A DNA stretch of 64,000 nt from Acidobacteriaceae bacterium (GTDB lineage: Bacteria > Acidobacteriota > Terriglobia > Terriglobales > Acidobacteriaceae), in the NCBI GenBank assembly GCA_030039035.1, contig JASHQQ010000140.1, positions 25,148 through 89,147 of the forward strand, in the 5' to 3' direction. A program made the translations under genes and the position numbers. Positions 46,417 through 56,265 of the stretch are shown here, in pieces. The number at the start of each line of letters is the position of its first letter. Within the stretch, counting starts at the first letter, position 1. The notes beneath the pieces were generated by a model. It was not told the DNA's origin. It did no database searches and worked only from the letters and a program-made list of their open reading frames with translations.

Positions 46417-47493
46417 TTGGAACTGACGGACACGATTCTGGTCACCGGCGGAGCGGGATTCATCGGGTCGAACTTCGTCCTGGACTGGTTTCCCAACGAG
46501 GACGCGAAGGTCGTTACTCTCGACAAGCTCACCTATGCGGGCAACCTCGCGAATCTCGAATCGCTGGCCGGAGACGAACGGCACACGTTTGTGTCCGGCG
46601 ACATTTGCGATGCGGATCTGGTGCGCGACCTGCTCGTGGAGCATCGGCCGCAGGCCATTGTTCACTTTGCCGCGGAGAGCCATGTGGATCGTTCCATCAA
46701 CGACCCCGGAGAGTTCATTCGCACCAATGTGCAGGGCACCTTCAACCTTCTCGAGAGGGCGCGGCGCCATTGGGACGGGCTCGAGGCGGCGCATCGCGGG
46801 CAGTTCCGTTTTCTGCATGTTTCGACCGACGAGGTCTACGGCTCCCTCCGCCCGGAGGAACCTGCATTCAGCGAAACCACGCCATTTGCTCCGAACAGTC
46901 CGTACGCGGCTTCAAAGGCCGCCGCGGATCATCTGGTCCGCGCCTATCACCATACTTACAGGCTTCCGGCGCTCACAACCAACTGTTCCAATAACTACGG
47001 CCCTTACCAGTTCCCCGAAAAGCTGATTCCCCTTGTGCTGCTCAACGCGCTCGAAGGCAAACCCCTCCCTGTTTATGGTGACGGGTTGAATATTCGCGAC
47101 TGGCTGTATGTGCAGGATCACTGCGCGGCAATCCGCTGCGTGCTGAAGAAAGGAAATCCCGGCGAAACTTATAACATTGGCGGAAATAGCGAACTTGCAA
47201 ATCTGGAGGTGGTAACCGCGATTTGCGACATCCTCGACGAGGTTCGCCCCGACCCGAGCCTGGGATCGCGAAGAAACCTGATCCAGTTCGTGAAGGACCG
47301 CCCCGGACACGACCGCCGGTACGCGATCGACGCGCGGAAAATCCGGCAGGAAACCGGGTGGGCGCCGCAAACACCGTTCGAGCGGGGCATCCGGCAGACG
47401 ATCCTCTGGTACCTTGGTCATCTGGATTGGGTTTCCGACGTCCGTTCCGGTGCGTATCACGAATGGCTGCAACTCAATTACCGGGGTCGATGA
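46417..47493 (+). CDS. rfbB: dTDP-glucose 4,6-dehydratase
   Basis: A 358-residue extended SDR: VTGGAGFIGSNFV for NAD binding, LDKLTYAGNLANLE, HFAAESHVDRSI, catalytic HVSTDEVYGSL, PYAASKAAADHLVRAYHHTY with the YxxxK pair, and TNCSNNYGPYQFPEKLIPL. It makes dTDP-4-keto-6-deoxyglucose. The start is taken as a TTG at 46417, directly before the conserved strand and preceded by AGAGG; an in-frame ATG further upstream is not supported. It is the first gene of rfbBAC; rfbA starts at the next base after its stop. Confidence 0.93.
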   Translation: MELTDTILVTGGAGFIGSNFVLDWFPNEDAKVVTLDKLTYAGNLANLESLAGDERHTFVSGDICDADLVRDLLVEHRPQAIVHFAAESHVDRSINDPGEFIRTNVQGTFNLLERARRHWDGLEAAHRGQFRFLHVSTDEVYGSLRPEEPAFSETTPFAPNSPYAASKAAADHLVRAYHHTYRLPALTTNCSNNYGPYQFPEKLIPLVLLNALEGKPLPVYGDGLNIRDWLYVQDHCAAIRCVLKKGNPGETYNIGGNSELANLEVVTAICDILDEVRPDPSLGSRRNLIQFVKDRPGHDRRYAIDARKIRQETGWAPQTPFERGIRQTILWYLGHLDWVSDVRSGAYHEWLQLNYRGR

Positions 47494-48378
47494 ATGCCGC
47501 GAAAAGGAATCATTCTCGCCGGAGGATCGGGTACGCGGCTCTATCCGCTTACTGCTTCAATTTCGAAGCAGTTACTGCCCATTTATGACAAGCCGATGAT
47601 CTATTACCCGCTGAGCATACTCATGCTGGCCGGGATTCGCGAGATTCTTGTCATCTCCACCCCGGAAGATACGCCGCGGTTCCAGGCGCTGCTCAGGGAC
47701 GGAAGCCAGTGGGGGCTGCGCATCGGCTATGCGGTGCAGCACCGTCCTGAAGGTCTGGCGCAGGCGTTTCTGATCGGCGAGGAATTCCTTGGCGGGAGCT
47801 CTAGCGCCCTGGTGCTGGGAGACAATATCTTCTTCGGATATTCGTTGTCGGAGCAGTTGCGAGCCGCTTCCAGCGAGACTCCCGGGGCCACCGTTTTTGC
47901 CTGTCGCGTCAGCGACCCGGAGCGCTATGGAGTCGTCGAATTCGACGCGGCGGGACGCGCCGTCAGCATTGAGGAGAAGCCGCAGAAGCCACGGTCGCAA
48001 TTTGCCGTCACCGGACTGTATTTCTATGACAGCGACGTCGTGGAAATCGCGAAGTCGATCCGGCCGTCGGCGCGGGGCGAACTCGAAATCACCGACGTGA
48101 ACCGGCATTATCTTCAGGGCGGCAAACTCAATGTCAGGCTTCTCGGACGGGGCATTGCCTGGCTCGACACCGGGACTCCGGATTCGCTGCTGGAGGCTGC
48201 CGCGTTTATCCAGACCATCGAACGGCGGCAGGGAATGAAGATTGCCTGCCCTGAAGAGATCGCCTGGCGCATGCGCTTCATCTCCGCGAAAGAAGCGGCG
48301 AGCCTGGCCGAACCGCTGCGAAAGAGCGGCTATGGCGAATATATTCTGTCGATCCTGCGCGAAGACGGCGCCCTGTGA
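47494..48378 (+). CDS. rfbA: Glucose-1-phosphate thymidylyltransferase
   Basis: A 294-residue nucleotidyltransferase: [31 protein letters not shown] at the start (activated-sugar pyrophosphorylase signature), [30 protein letters not shown] and [17 protein letters not shown]. It forms dTDP-glucose, the first step to dTDP-L-rhamnose. It begins immediately after the rfbB stop, with no gap, and is followed by rfbC. Confidence 0.95.
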   Translation: MPRKGIILAGGSGTRLYPLTASISKQLLPIYDKPMIYYPLSILMLAGIREILVISTPEDTPRFQALLRDGSQWGLRIGYAVQHRPEGLAQAFLIGEEFLGGSSSALVLGDNIFFGYSLSEQLRAASSETPGATVFACRVSDPERYGVVEFDAAGRAVSIEEKPQKPRSQFAVTGLYFYDSDVVEIAKSIRPSARGELEITDVNRHYLQGGKLNVRLLGRGIAWLDTGTPDSLLEAAAFIQTIERRQGMKIACPEEIAWRMRFISAKEAASLAEPLRKSGYGEYILSILREDGAL

Positions 48379-48396
48379 ACGCCAAGGAGAGAAACA

Positions 48397-48942
48397 TTGC
48401 AGGTCAAGGAGACTTCCATCCCCGGCGTGCTGATCCTTCAATTCCCTGTTTATCGCGACGAGCGGGGATTCTTTCAGGAAGCCTACAGGCGCGATGCCCT
48501 GCTCGAGGCCGGCATCGATTTCGATTGGCCACAGGACAATGTGTCGGTGTCGGCCAATAACGTCATCCGGGGGCTGCACTACCAGATCGCGCGGCCCCAG
48601 GCGAAGCTGGTGCAGGTTCTTCATGGCGCCGTAGTCGACGTGGCCCTCGATATCCGCAAGTCCTCGCCAACGTTCGGCCGGCACTTCGAAATCGAATTGA
48701 CCGCCGGCAACGGGACAGCCCTGTTCATGCCGGAAGGAATCGCCCATGGCTTCGCCGCGCTGGAACCCATGACGACTTTCTTCTACAAAGTCAGTGAATC
48801 CCATTTCCCCCAGGGCGAGCGAACCATCCTCTGGAATGACCCCGAACTGCGCATTCACTGGCCGATTGAGCCGGCAGATGCCATTGTCTCTGAGAAAGAC
48901 CGGCGCGGCGTTCCACTGCACTCCGCCGAAGTGTTTCCATGA
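48397..48942 (+). CDS. rfbC: dTDP-4-dehydrorhamnose 3,5-epimerase
   Basis: A 181-residue cupin-fold epimerase: DERGFFQEAYRRD, NVIRGLHYQ with the catalytic His, VVDVALDIRKSSPTFG, MPEGIAHGF and the Tyr in FFYKVSE. The start is a TTG at 48397 with an AAGGAG site 7 bases upstream. It converts the 4-keto sugar to dTDP-4-dehydro-L-rhamnose. It ends 14 bases from rfbD, which is transcribed towards it. Confidence 0.94.
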   Translation: MQVKETSIPGVLILQFPVYRDERGFFQEAYRRDALLEAGIDFDWPQDNVSVSANNVIRGLHYQIARPQAKLVQVLHGAVVDVALDIRKSSPTFGRHFEIELTAGNGTALFMPEGIAHGFAALEPMTTFFYKVSESHFPQGERTILWNDPELRIHWPIEPADAIVSEKDRRGVPLHSAEVFP

Positions 48943-48956
48943 TCCGGCTTTCCGTG

Positions 48957-49844
48957 TCAGCCAGCCCCGCCTTGTATCTCGTCGACAATTTCCGCCAAGG
49001 CATCCTGCCATGGCGCCAGGCGAATGCCCGTTGCGAGTTCCAGTTTGTCGCAATTGAGAACTGAATTGCGTGGACGCCTCGCCGGAGTCGGGTACTCTTC
49101 CGTTGCAATGGGAACAAGCTCCGGAATCGGGATCTTCGCAGGGAAACTTGCGAAGATTTCCCTGGCGAATCCGAACCAGGTCGCAGATCCGGCGCACGCC
49201 ATGTGATATATGCCCGCCTCCATCGGCGTTTCCTGCGCGTCTTGCAGCCTGCCCAGAATCGCGCGGGTCGCGCGAGCGAGCGCTTTTGCGCTCGTCGGGG
49301 CTCCTATCTGATCGTCGACGATGGAGAGCCTCTCGCGTTCGCGCCCCAGTCGCAACATGGTGCGCAGAAAATTGCTGCCGTGCGAAGCGTAGACCCAGCC
49401 TGTGCGAAGGATGAGATGAGAGCAGCCCGCGGACGCAATCCCCTGCTCTCCCTCCAGTTTGGTGCGGCCATAGACATTCAGCGGGCCAGGTGCATCCGAT
49501 TCCTTCCACGGCATGCTCCCTGAGCCGTCGAAGACATAGTCGGTCGAAAAATGGAGCAGCCACGCATTCAGCTCGAGCGCCTCTTCGGCGATGATCGATG
49601 GCGCAACTCCATTCACAGCGTGAGCCAATTCCGGCTCGCTCTCGGCGCGATCGACGGCCGTATACGCGGCAGCGTTGACGATGAAGCGCGGTCGGGTTTT
49701 CCTGATGACCGACCGCAGAGCATCTTCGTCCGCCAGATCCACATCCGGGCGTGAAAGCGCAAGCAACTCCGCTTCCTTGTCCAGCGCTTTCCGGAGTTCG
49801 ACTCCCAACTGGCCGGCGGATCCGAGAAGCAAGATGCCAGCCAT
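48957..49844 (-). CDS. rfbD: dTDP-4-dehydrorhamnose reductase
   Basis: A 295-residue SDR-fold reductase: LLLGSAGQLGVELRKAL, NAAAYTAVDRAE, HFSTDYVFDGSG, NVYGRTKLEGEQ (Tyr-x3-Lys), LRTGWVYA and RRPRNSVLNCDKL. It catalyses the last step to dTDP-L-rhamnose. Unlike the common rfbBDAC order it is on the opposite strand, convergent with rfbBAC, so the four genes cannot share one transcript. Confidence 0.94.
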   Translation of the reverse strand: MAGILLLGSAGQLGVELRKALDKEAELLALSRPDVDLADEDALRSVIRKTRPRFIVNAAAYTAVDRAESEPELAHAVNGVAPSIIAEEALELNAWLLHFSTDYVFDGSGSMPWKESDAPGPLNVYGRTKLEGEQGIASAGCSHLILRTGWVYASHGSNFLRTMLRLGRERERLSIVDDQIGAPTSAKALARATRAILGRLQDAQETPMEAGIYHMACAGSATWFGFAREIFASFPAKIPIPELVPIATEEYPTPARRPRNSVLNCDKLELATGIRLAPWQDALAEIVDEIQGGAG

Positions 49845-49936
49845 CGCGAGACCACCTCATCGTACCTGGAAAATCGACCCCGGAGTCCCGGAGCGCATGA
49901 ATCGCGCTCCTCATCCGGCAGTTTCGCCGGGGACCT

Positions 49937-51649
49937 TCAGGGCCTGCCCCCTTCGAAATACAATTCAATCTCCTCCAGCGACTTACCCTTGGTCTCGGGA
50001 AGAAAGAAGGCGGCAGTTATGAAGTAAATAACTGTACAGGCGGACCAGAAGTAAAACATCGTCGCATATCCGTAATTTCCAACCACGGGAAGAAACACCG
50101 CTGCAATCAGGGTCGAGGCTCCCTGGTTCAGCACGAGGGAAATGCCCATGCCGACCGAGCGAATACGCGTCGGCATAAGTTCGGAAAGCGCCAGCCAGAC
50201 GACCACCCCCGGACCCATTCCATAGGACGAAATAAACAACGCCAGACATGCGGTAATCAGCCAGCCGGTTCTTTGCGAGGGAACCGGCCCATAGAAAGCG
50301 CGATGGATCTGAAGTCCGGAGCGATCGCCAGATGTCTCTGGCGCCAGAGTCAAAACCGGGTTGGGTTCGTTGCTGACGACCGAGGCCATACGTTCCCCGT
50401 GGCCGTAGGAGTAGAGGACGGTCAGGGCCATGGGAGCGTTCGTATCCGATGCGGCTCCGAGCGTCGAAGCGCTTACCGGAAAGGTAAGGGTGTTGCCGTT
50501 TTCCGCCGCCTCCAGCTTGTTCCTGACATCCACGCGGCCGGATTCGGAAGCGAGAAAGATCGAGCCGCCGGCGGCCAGCGCAATAACAATGCCGGCGGTG
50601 CCGATGCGCAGAAGGAACGTGCGGCCCTTCCGGTCGACGAGCGACACGCCAACCAGCGTCATCAGGCAGTTGAGAACGATCACGACGACGTCCCCCTGCG
50701 TGGCGCGGTATGCCGTCATTCCGGCCTGCTTGAGAATGATGACGAGAAATCCGAGAATGGAATTGATTCCCGTGGTCTGATTGCAGGTCATGATGACGCA
50801 GGCAATGACGAATGGAACCACGTATTTCCGCCGCAGAAGAGTGCCTGCGCCGCCCGTCGCTTTGGCTTCGCGCCTCTCTGCCGCGATGGCCTGCATCTCT
50901 CCAAACCCGGTTTGGGCCTCCTCTTCCGGAGTGGAGCGGCGCAGCGCAGCCAGCGCCTCGTCCGCGCGCCCGCGGAGCAGCAGCCAGCGCGGCGACTCGC
51001 TTAGACCGAATGCGCCAAGAAAGAAAATAATGCCCGGATAAATGACGGCAAGAAACATGCCGCGCCAGGCGTGATTCTGCGCGGCGCGAATCAGGGTTGC
51101 ATTGTTCCCGGCCAGGGCAATCGCGGTTTCCGCCTGGCGCGTGTACAGCCAACCGACAATCGCCGCGCAGACGATTCCGAAAGTCAGCATGAACTGGAAG
51201 ATCGCTGTTCCCCGTCCGCGAGTATGGGCGCCGAGACACTCGGCCAGATAGAGCGGAACCACCACGGCAATCACTCCGCCGCTGATGCCCTGCAGAAGCC
51301 GCCCGGCGAAGAGCACAACGAATCCCTGGGCAAGGACAATGACGCAAACGCTGACCACGAACATCAGGCCGCTTGCAATCATCAGCTTCTTGCGACCGAA
51401 AAAGTCCGCCAGCACGCCGGCGACGAGCGAGCCGAACATGCTGCCGCCGAGGACTGCGGCAACGATAAATGACGTCTCTTCGACCGTAAGGTTGATGGTT
51501 TTGCTCAAATAGAGCAATGCAGCGGCAATTATGCCAACGTCGATGCCGTATAAGAGCCCGCCAAGCCCGGAGATAAAGAGCAGATACCTTGAATAGCGTC
51601 GGACACTGGCGTCGCTTGCCGGGATCGATCGACGATTTGACTGGGCCAT
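49937..51649 (-). CDS. Sugar porter family MFS transporter with a large extra loop
   Basis: A 570-residue sugar porter: GGLLYGIDVGII in helix 1, GVLADFFGRKKLM, GRLLQGISGGVIAVVVPLYLAE in helix 4, ESPRWLLLRGR after helix 6, NQTTGINSILGF in helix 7 and FFLPETKGKSLEEIE at the end. The family is usually about 460-500 residues; here a soluble segment of about 94 residues (368-461) lies between helices 9 and 10, rich in Ser, Asn and Thr. It probably faces outside. It follows rfbD on the same strand by 92 bases; the sugar cannot be read. Confidence 0.86.
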   Translation of the reverse strand: MAQSNRRSIPASDASVRRYSRYLLFISGLGGLLYGIDVGIIAAALLYLSKTINLTVEETSFIVAAVLGGSMFGSLVAGVLADFFGRKKLMIASGLMFVVSVCVIVLAQGFVVLFAGRLLQGISGGVIAVVVPLYLAECLGAHTRGRGTAIFQFMLTFGIVCAAIVGWLYTRQAETAIALAGNNATLIRAAQNHAWRGMFLAVIYPGIIFFLGAFGLSESPRWLLLRGRADEALAALRRSTPEEEAQTGFGEMQAIAAERREAKATGGAGTLLRRKYVVPFVIACVIMTCNQTTGINSILGFLVIILKQAGMTAYRATQGDVVVIVLNCLMTLVGVSLVDRKGRTFLLRIGTAGIVIALAAGGSIFLASESGRVDVRNKLEAAENGNTLTFPVSASTLGAASDTNAPMALTVLYSYGHGERMASVVSNEPNPVLTLAPETSGDRSGLQIHRAFYGPVPSQRTGWLITACLALFISSYGMGPGVVVWLALSELMPTRIRSVGMGISLVLNQGASTLIAAVFLPVVGNYGYATMFYFWSACTVIYFITAAFFLPETKGKSLEEIELYFEGGRP

Positions 51650-52024
51650 CTCGAAGTCGGATTCTTGCAGCGCGGAAGTACGGGGGCGCAGTTCCGCTCA
51701 AGCATACCACAGGCGGCTCGTGGCGCCGGTTTGGCCGGCACCGGCCGAATGACGCGGACACAGATGCCGTGCTTCCGCATCGCGCATCGGGAAACAGCCG
51801 AAGACGGGCAGTCCGATCGCCGGCGGCCGGGGTCCGTTCTCCCGGAAAGACGAGAAGGCGCTTCGGATGCGTCGCGACGAAAGTGAGGCAGATCACATCG
51901 GCCCTGGGAAATGTGCGCCCACAAATGCCATGCGGTTCCATCGACCGGTATCGGCCGGCAAAGGCGCTGCAACGAAAAGGACTTGATCGCCAACGCTGCA
52001 AGAGATCGTTTAAGCTTATGGACG
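51650..52024. other. Divergent intergenic region, no gene seen
   Basis: A 375-base gap between the sugar porter and the CHAD-domain gene. It contains a perfect GTCGCGAC palindrome (51871-51878) but no strong reading frame, no convincing promoter pair and no repeat found elsewhere in the window. The apparent plus-strand frames are weak and lack ribosome sites. Confidence 0.4.
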
Positions 52025-52861
52025 ATGGAAATCGAACGTGAGAATGTGGAGAAGCCGCTTCGGAAACTGCGCAAGGCCCTGAAGCGCTTCCCCGACGATC
52101 CCTCAAGCCAGCAGGTGCACTCCTTGCGCACGAATGCGCGCCAACTTGAGGCGATTGTCGATGCGCTCATGCTCGACAGCAAGAAGAAAACGCGCCAATT
52201 GCTCAGGTCCGTGACGCCGGTAAGGAGAGCTGCGGGGGAAGTTCGCGACATGGATGTGCTCGTAGCCAACGTGCTCGCGCTTCCACGAGACGGCGGGGGC
52301 GATTCGCTGGTCCGGCTGGTGGAGCACCTGGGAGAAAGACGCGTCGAAAGCGCCCGCGACCTGAGCCAGACGGTGGCCTCCAGGAAAAAGACCGCCCGCC
52401 GCAGCCTGAAGCAGTACGCCAGACTGGTGGGGAAGGAATTCCGGGGAAAGAATCGCAACCTTGCGAACGTGGAACCTGTTGCAGCCGGGCTGGTGGCGGA
52501 GCTCGAAACCTGGCCGGAACTGAATGAAGGGAACATCCACCCTTTCCGGATCAAGGTGAAGCAACTGCGATATATGCTGCAACTGGCAAGAGAGGCGAAC
52601 GGGGGTGTGGTAGATGCATTGGGGCAAGTGAAGGACACGGTGGGTGATTGGCATGACTGGCAAGAACTGGCGAGGATTGCCAGGAGCGTGCTCGATCCGG
52701 AAGAAGACAAAACCGCTTTGAAGAAAATCGAAGAGATCGGCCGTCGAAAATTCAAGGACGCTTTGACCGTGGCCAACGAGACGCGAAAGAGATACTTCGG
52801 TAATGGATCGGCCGGCAAGCCTGCGAAGTCGAAGCGAAGGCTGGCGAGACCCGGTAAGTGA
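52025..52861 (+). CDS. CHAD domain protein
   Basis: A 278-residue all-helical protein rich in His, Lys and Arg, with the CHAD pattern: QVHSLRTNARQLEAIVDAL near residue 30, RAAGEVRDMDVLV, and IHPFRIKVKQLRYMLQLA, i.e. repeated H-x-x-R/K-x-x-K-x-L-R basic helices. CHAD domains bind polyphosphate and often accompany CYTH phosphatases; none is seen here. The ATG at 52025 is chosen; the longer frame from 51911 lacks helical character. The C-terminus ends in a Lys/Arg-rich tail. Confidence 0.85.
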   Translation: MEIERENVEKPLRKLRKALKRFPDDPSSQQVHSLRTNARQLEAIVDALMLDSKKKTRQLLRSVTPVRRAAGEVRDMDVLVANVLALPRDGGGDSLVRLVEHLGERRVESARDLSQTVASRKKTARRSLKQYARLVGKEFRGKNRNLANVEPVAAGLVAELETWPELNEGNIHPFRIKVKQLRYMLQLAREANGGVVDALGQVKDTVGDWHDWQELARIARSVLDPEEDKTALKKIEEIGRRKFKDALTVANETRKRYFGNGSAGKPAKSKRRLARPGK

Positions 52862-53017
52862 CAACTCATCGCATTCCGGAGTCAGTGTATCCACGACACG
52901 GAACTGCCGCGGAGTGGTAACCAGGGCCTGTCTTGCCCAGGTCGATCTGTTCTGACGGCCGGGGCGTTTCTCCTGTCTCTTCTCCCGATTGATTTGATGA
53001 ACAACCCGACGCGGGAA

Positions 53018-54445
53018 TCACACCGCGGCGCGGCGCAAGGCCATGCGCGCCGCGTGATAGCCGCACATGCCATGAACTCCGCCGCCCGGTGGAGTCGACG
53101 ACGAGCAGATATACAGGTTCGGCGTTCCCGTGTAGTAGATTCCGAGCGCCGGGCGAAGGAAAAACTGCGTCAGCGACATTTCGCCGCCGCTGACGTCGCC
53201 GCCCACCAGGTTCGCATTCATCGACTCCAGCGTCGCCGGCGAAGAAACATGCCGTTCCATCACGCAGTCGCGGAAGCCGGGCGCGAATCGCTCGATTTGA
53301 TCCTCAATGCGGCTCGTCATGTCCACCGCGCAGCCGTTGGGGACGTGGCAATAAACCCAGGCCACGTGCTTGCCTTCCGGCGCGCGCGAGGGATCGAAGA
53401 GTGTCGGCTGGGCAACGATCATGAAAGGCCGTTCCGCAATGCTGCCGTGCGCGACTGCGTACTCCGATCGTGCAATTTCTTCGATGGAGCCGCCGATATG
53501 GAGTCCCATCACCCTGCGGCACTCTGCTGCGCGCCATGGAATCGGCTCGGAGAGCGCGAAGTCGATCTTGAAAGCGCCGGGCCCATAGCGAAACCGCTGC
53601 AAAGACTCGCGGTAGCCGCGGCTGAGGCGGTTGCCGGCGATGGCCAGCAACTGCCGCGGAGTCACATCGCAGAGAACCAGCGAATTCTGCGGATCCAATT
53701 CATCGAGCGAGTCGATCCGCCGTCCCAGATGGACCTCCCCGCCGAGTTCGGCAAGACAGGCGATAAGCGCGTCGGTGATCGCCTGGGAGCCGCCGCGCGC
53801 GACGGGCCAGCCGGCGACGTGAGACACAGCCGCCATCACGAGGCCAATCGCGGAACTCAACGGCGCATCGAGGCTGAGAAAGGAATGAGCCGCAAGGCCG
53901 CCCCACAGAGCCCGTGTCCGGGCGCTGGAAAAAAGGCTCTTCGCCAGACGCAGCGCGGGCTGGAAGGCGACACAGCCAAACCGCGCCATCAGCAGAGGAC
54001 GCAGCGGAACGCGCATCACCGGCCCCATCGCGTCGCGCGCGAACGCGGGCCACTGTTCCACGAGAGGTTCCAACAGTCGCCGCCAGGCGCGGCCATCCTG
54101 CTCCAGAGCGCGCTCCGCGTCCGACAGGTCGCGTTCCAGCACAACGGCGGTGCCATCGTCGAGCGGATGCGCCAATGGAACCTGGCCGTGAACCCAATGC
54201 ACTCCGTGACGCTCCAGCGGCAGCAAGTTGAAGAAGGGCGACGACGCAGCCATGGCATGGATCGCGGACCCGAAGTCGTGGCGGAAACCGGGAAGCGTCA
54301 GTTCCATGGTTCGGGCGCCCCCGCCGGGCTGCGATTGCGCCTCGTACACATGGACCTTTCTGCCCTTCCGGGCAAGAACGATGGCCGCGGCCAGACCATT
54401 GGCGCCCGAGCCAATCACGTGAGCGAATTCAGCGGAGTCAGTCAT
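53018..54445 (-). CDS. CrtI/PYROXD2-like FAD-dependent oxidoreductase
   Basis: A 475-residue flavoprotein of the phytoene desaturase family: HVIGSGANGLAAAIVLARKG at the N-terminus, YEAQSQPGGGARTMEL, LPGFRHDFGSAIHAMA, ARGGSQAITDALIACLAELGGEVH and the C-terminal STPPGGGVHGMCGYHAA. It probably oxidises a hydrophobic substrate; no other carotenoid gene is present, so phytoene is not supported. Its ATG lies within the last bases of the upstream membrane protein (8-base overlap), so the two are co-translated. Confidence 0.82.
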   Translation of the reverse strand: MTDSAEFAHVIGSGANGLAAAIVLARKGRKVHVYEAQSQPGGGARTMELTLPGFRHDFGSAIHAMAASSPFFNLLPLERHGVHWVHGQVPLAHPLDDGTAVVLERDLSDAERALEQDGRAWRRLLEPLVEQWPAFARDAMGPVMRVPLRPLLMARFGCVAFQPALRLAKSLFSSARTRALWGGLAAHSFLSLDAPLSSAIGLVMAAVSHVAGWPVARGGSQAITDALIACLAELGGEVHLGRRIDSLDELDPQNSLVLCDVTPRQLLAIAGNRLSRGYRESLQRFRYGPGAFKIDFALSEPIPWRAAECRRVMGLHIGGSIEEIARSEYAVAHGSIAERPFMIVAQPTLFDPSRAPEGKHVAWVYCHVPNGCAVDMTSRIEDQIERFAPGFRDCVMERHVSSPATLESMNANLVGGDVSGGEMSLTQFFLRPALGIYYTGTPNLYICSSSTPPGGGVHGMCGYHAARMALRRAAV

Positions 54446-56141
54446 GGGGCGGCAACTCCTCGGGCCATTCGACGACGCCGAACCTGCCGTCTGCGGCCCT
54501 GGTCAGCACCGGGGCATACAATCCGACGAGTTCCCTTCTCCACCAGTTGCCGGTGCGGCGTTTCTCGTCCATCGAAGTGAACCAGTATTGCCAAAGCATG
54601 GCGCGAACATACCGGGGCGGCGCCTGGGCGAATGGATTGCTCCGAAACAAGGAGATCACAGCCGGATCGTTTTCGAGCAACCGTTCTTCGGCGAGGGGCA
54701 CAAAGTTGTACTCCCGCCATTCGCCGAGCGACGCGAACCAGAGGTTCCACTCGAAGCGTGGCTGATAGGGAGCGTAAATTCCCGGCGGCTGGTTGAGCGC
54801 CTGGGGCTTGAAGCGAAACGGATACGGAGTCCAGGTTTCGCCATCGTTCGAACCCTGGAACTCGATCTCGTAGCGGCCGCGGGTCATCACAGCGAAGAGC
54901 CCGTACTGATTGGCAATGCGCAGCGGCTCCAGGGCGGCAATGGGAGAAGTGGGCAGCGGCGCCTCGGACCACACCAGTCTCACCATCTCCGCGGAAGTTG
55001 TGTAGCCGATCCAGGAGAGCAGAAAAGCGGAAGCGCAGACGCCGGCCACGCGCCACACCTGCGCGAAGCCGCGTGGGATTGGCCCAACTCCCTCCGTCTT
55101 CCCTGAGTGCACTCCAGCGGGCGGCGGCGAGAGCTCTTCTGCTGGAGGCGGAGCCGGCTCAGGAAGCCAGCCGCGGAAGCGTGGCGGCACCAGCCAGCGA
55201 ACGCTGCGATCGTCGAGCAGGAGAAATCCGAGGCAGAGGACAAGATAGTTGAGAAAGGTGTAGTTGGCGGTGAGGATGACGCCGATCTCCCATGGCGTAA
55301 CCATGCAAAAACAGACGAAACGCAGCCGCCGGGGCAAAAACAGCATCCACACGATCGCCAGTTCCATGGCCAGCGTGGCCGCAACCGTGGCGGCCTGAAA
55401 CCAGTGGGGAAGATGCTGCACATACCAGCCGACCCAGGTGGGCAGCGGGCCGTTCTGGTAGTACTCGTCCATCGCCGTGAAGTGGCGCCACTCCGGATCG
55501 CCGCTCAGCAGCTTCACCAGCCCGGATTCGAAGTAGATGCGGAACCATTCCCATTGAAGAAGGAAAAGGCTGAGCCGCGAGGTGGGCCGGTCGATTCCCC
55601 AGCCCGGCCGGAACCCGCGCGGAGCGAAGAAAAGCGCGATGAAGCCGGCTTCCAGCAGCATGCCGTCGGACTGATAACTCGAGAAATCCTGCGCCGCAGA
55701 GACAAACGACATGAAGCAGACGAGGCAAATGAAGAGACTGAGGCGTGGCCAAAGATTGAGAACCACCGCAATCGACGCGAGCAGGCCGATCCATATGACG
55801 GCGAGCACGGCGTGCGAGCCGGACGACAGCCAGTACAGCGTGGGCGCAAACCAGTAGCGAAGGATTCCGAACTGGCCGCGCACGGCCAAAAGATAGCGCT
55901 GCGCGGGCAGAAGACCCTGCGGTCCGTTGAGGCCTTCAATCTGAAACAGGAGCGGAAAGAACGCACTGAAATAGATGAGACCGAGCGCCCGCAGAAAGAT
56001 CCAGCGCGGTACGAAACGGCTTCGCGAGCCTGCTTGCGCGTCAAAGAGCCAGCGCACACGTCCCCGGAATGGCCCGGAAGCCTGATCCGGATGCTCGAGG
56101 TGTTGCAAAAAGCTGTCCATCAAAAATGCGCAGTCCGCCAC
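54438..56141 (-). CDS. Lipase maturation factor (LMF1)-like membrane protein
   Basis: A 567-residue protein with many membrane helices in the first 400 residues (for example RALGLIYFSAFFPLLFQ, SDGMLLEAGFIALFFAP) and a soluble C-terminal domain with the LMF1 hallmarks NQYGLFAVMTRGRYEIEFQGS, APYQPRFEWNLWFASLG and FRSNPFAQAPPRYVRAML. Animal LMF1 folds lipases in the ER; bacterial members have no defined role. It is followed with overlap by a CrtI-like oxidoreductase, a pairing that suggests shared lipid-related work. Confidence 0.82.
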   Translation of the reverse strand: MADCAFLMDSFLQHLEHPDQASGPFRGRVRWLFDAQAGSRSRFVPRWIFLRALGLIYFSAFFPLLFQIEGLNGPQGLLPAQRYLLAVRGQFGILRYWFAPTLYWLSSGSHAVLAVIWIGLLASIAVVLNLWPRLSLFICLVCFMSFVSAAQDFSSYQSDGMLLEAGFIALFFAPRGFRPGWGIDRPTSRLSLFLLQWEWFRIYFESGLVKLLSGDPEWRHFTAMDEYYQNGPLPTWVGWYVQHLPHWFQAATVAATLAMELAIVWMLFLPRRLRFVCFCMVTPWEIGVILTANYTFLNYLVLCLGFLLLDDRSVRWLVPPRFRGWLPEPAPPPAEELSPPPAGVHSGKTEGVGPIPRGFAQVWRVAGVCASAFLLSWIGYTTSAEMVRLVWSEAPLPTSPIAALEPLRIANQYGLFAVMTRGRYEIEFQGSNDGETWTPYPFRFKPQALNQPPGIYAPYQPRFEWNLWFASLGEWREYNFVPLAEERLLENDPAVISLFRSNPFAQAPPRYVRAMLWQYWFTSMDEKRRTGNWWRRELVGLYAPVLTRAADGRFGVVEWPEELPPHD

Positions 56142-56265
56142 CGCCGCCCAGATGGTAGATTAGAGCATTTTCGGGCGGGTCGCTCCCTGTCCGGCGGCCA
56201 GCGACAAGGATCTGCAGGAGCAGTTCGAATCGACCTTCACCGCAGTTGAAATCCTGGAACAGGCT

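Noticed and set aside
47572..49968. A 798-codon minus-strand reading frame
   Set aside because: It runs antisense through rfbA and rfbC and out of frame through rfbD; no domain is visible.
53018..54445. A carotenoid gene cluster
   Set aside because: Only one CrtI-like protein is present; no phytoene synthase, cyclase or other desaturase is nearby.
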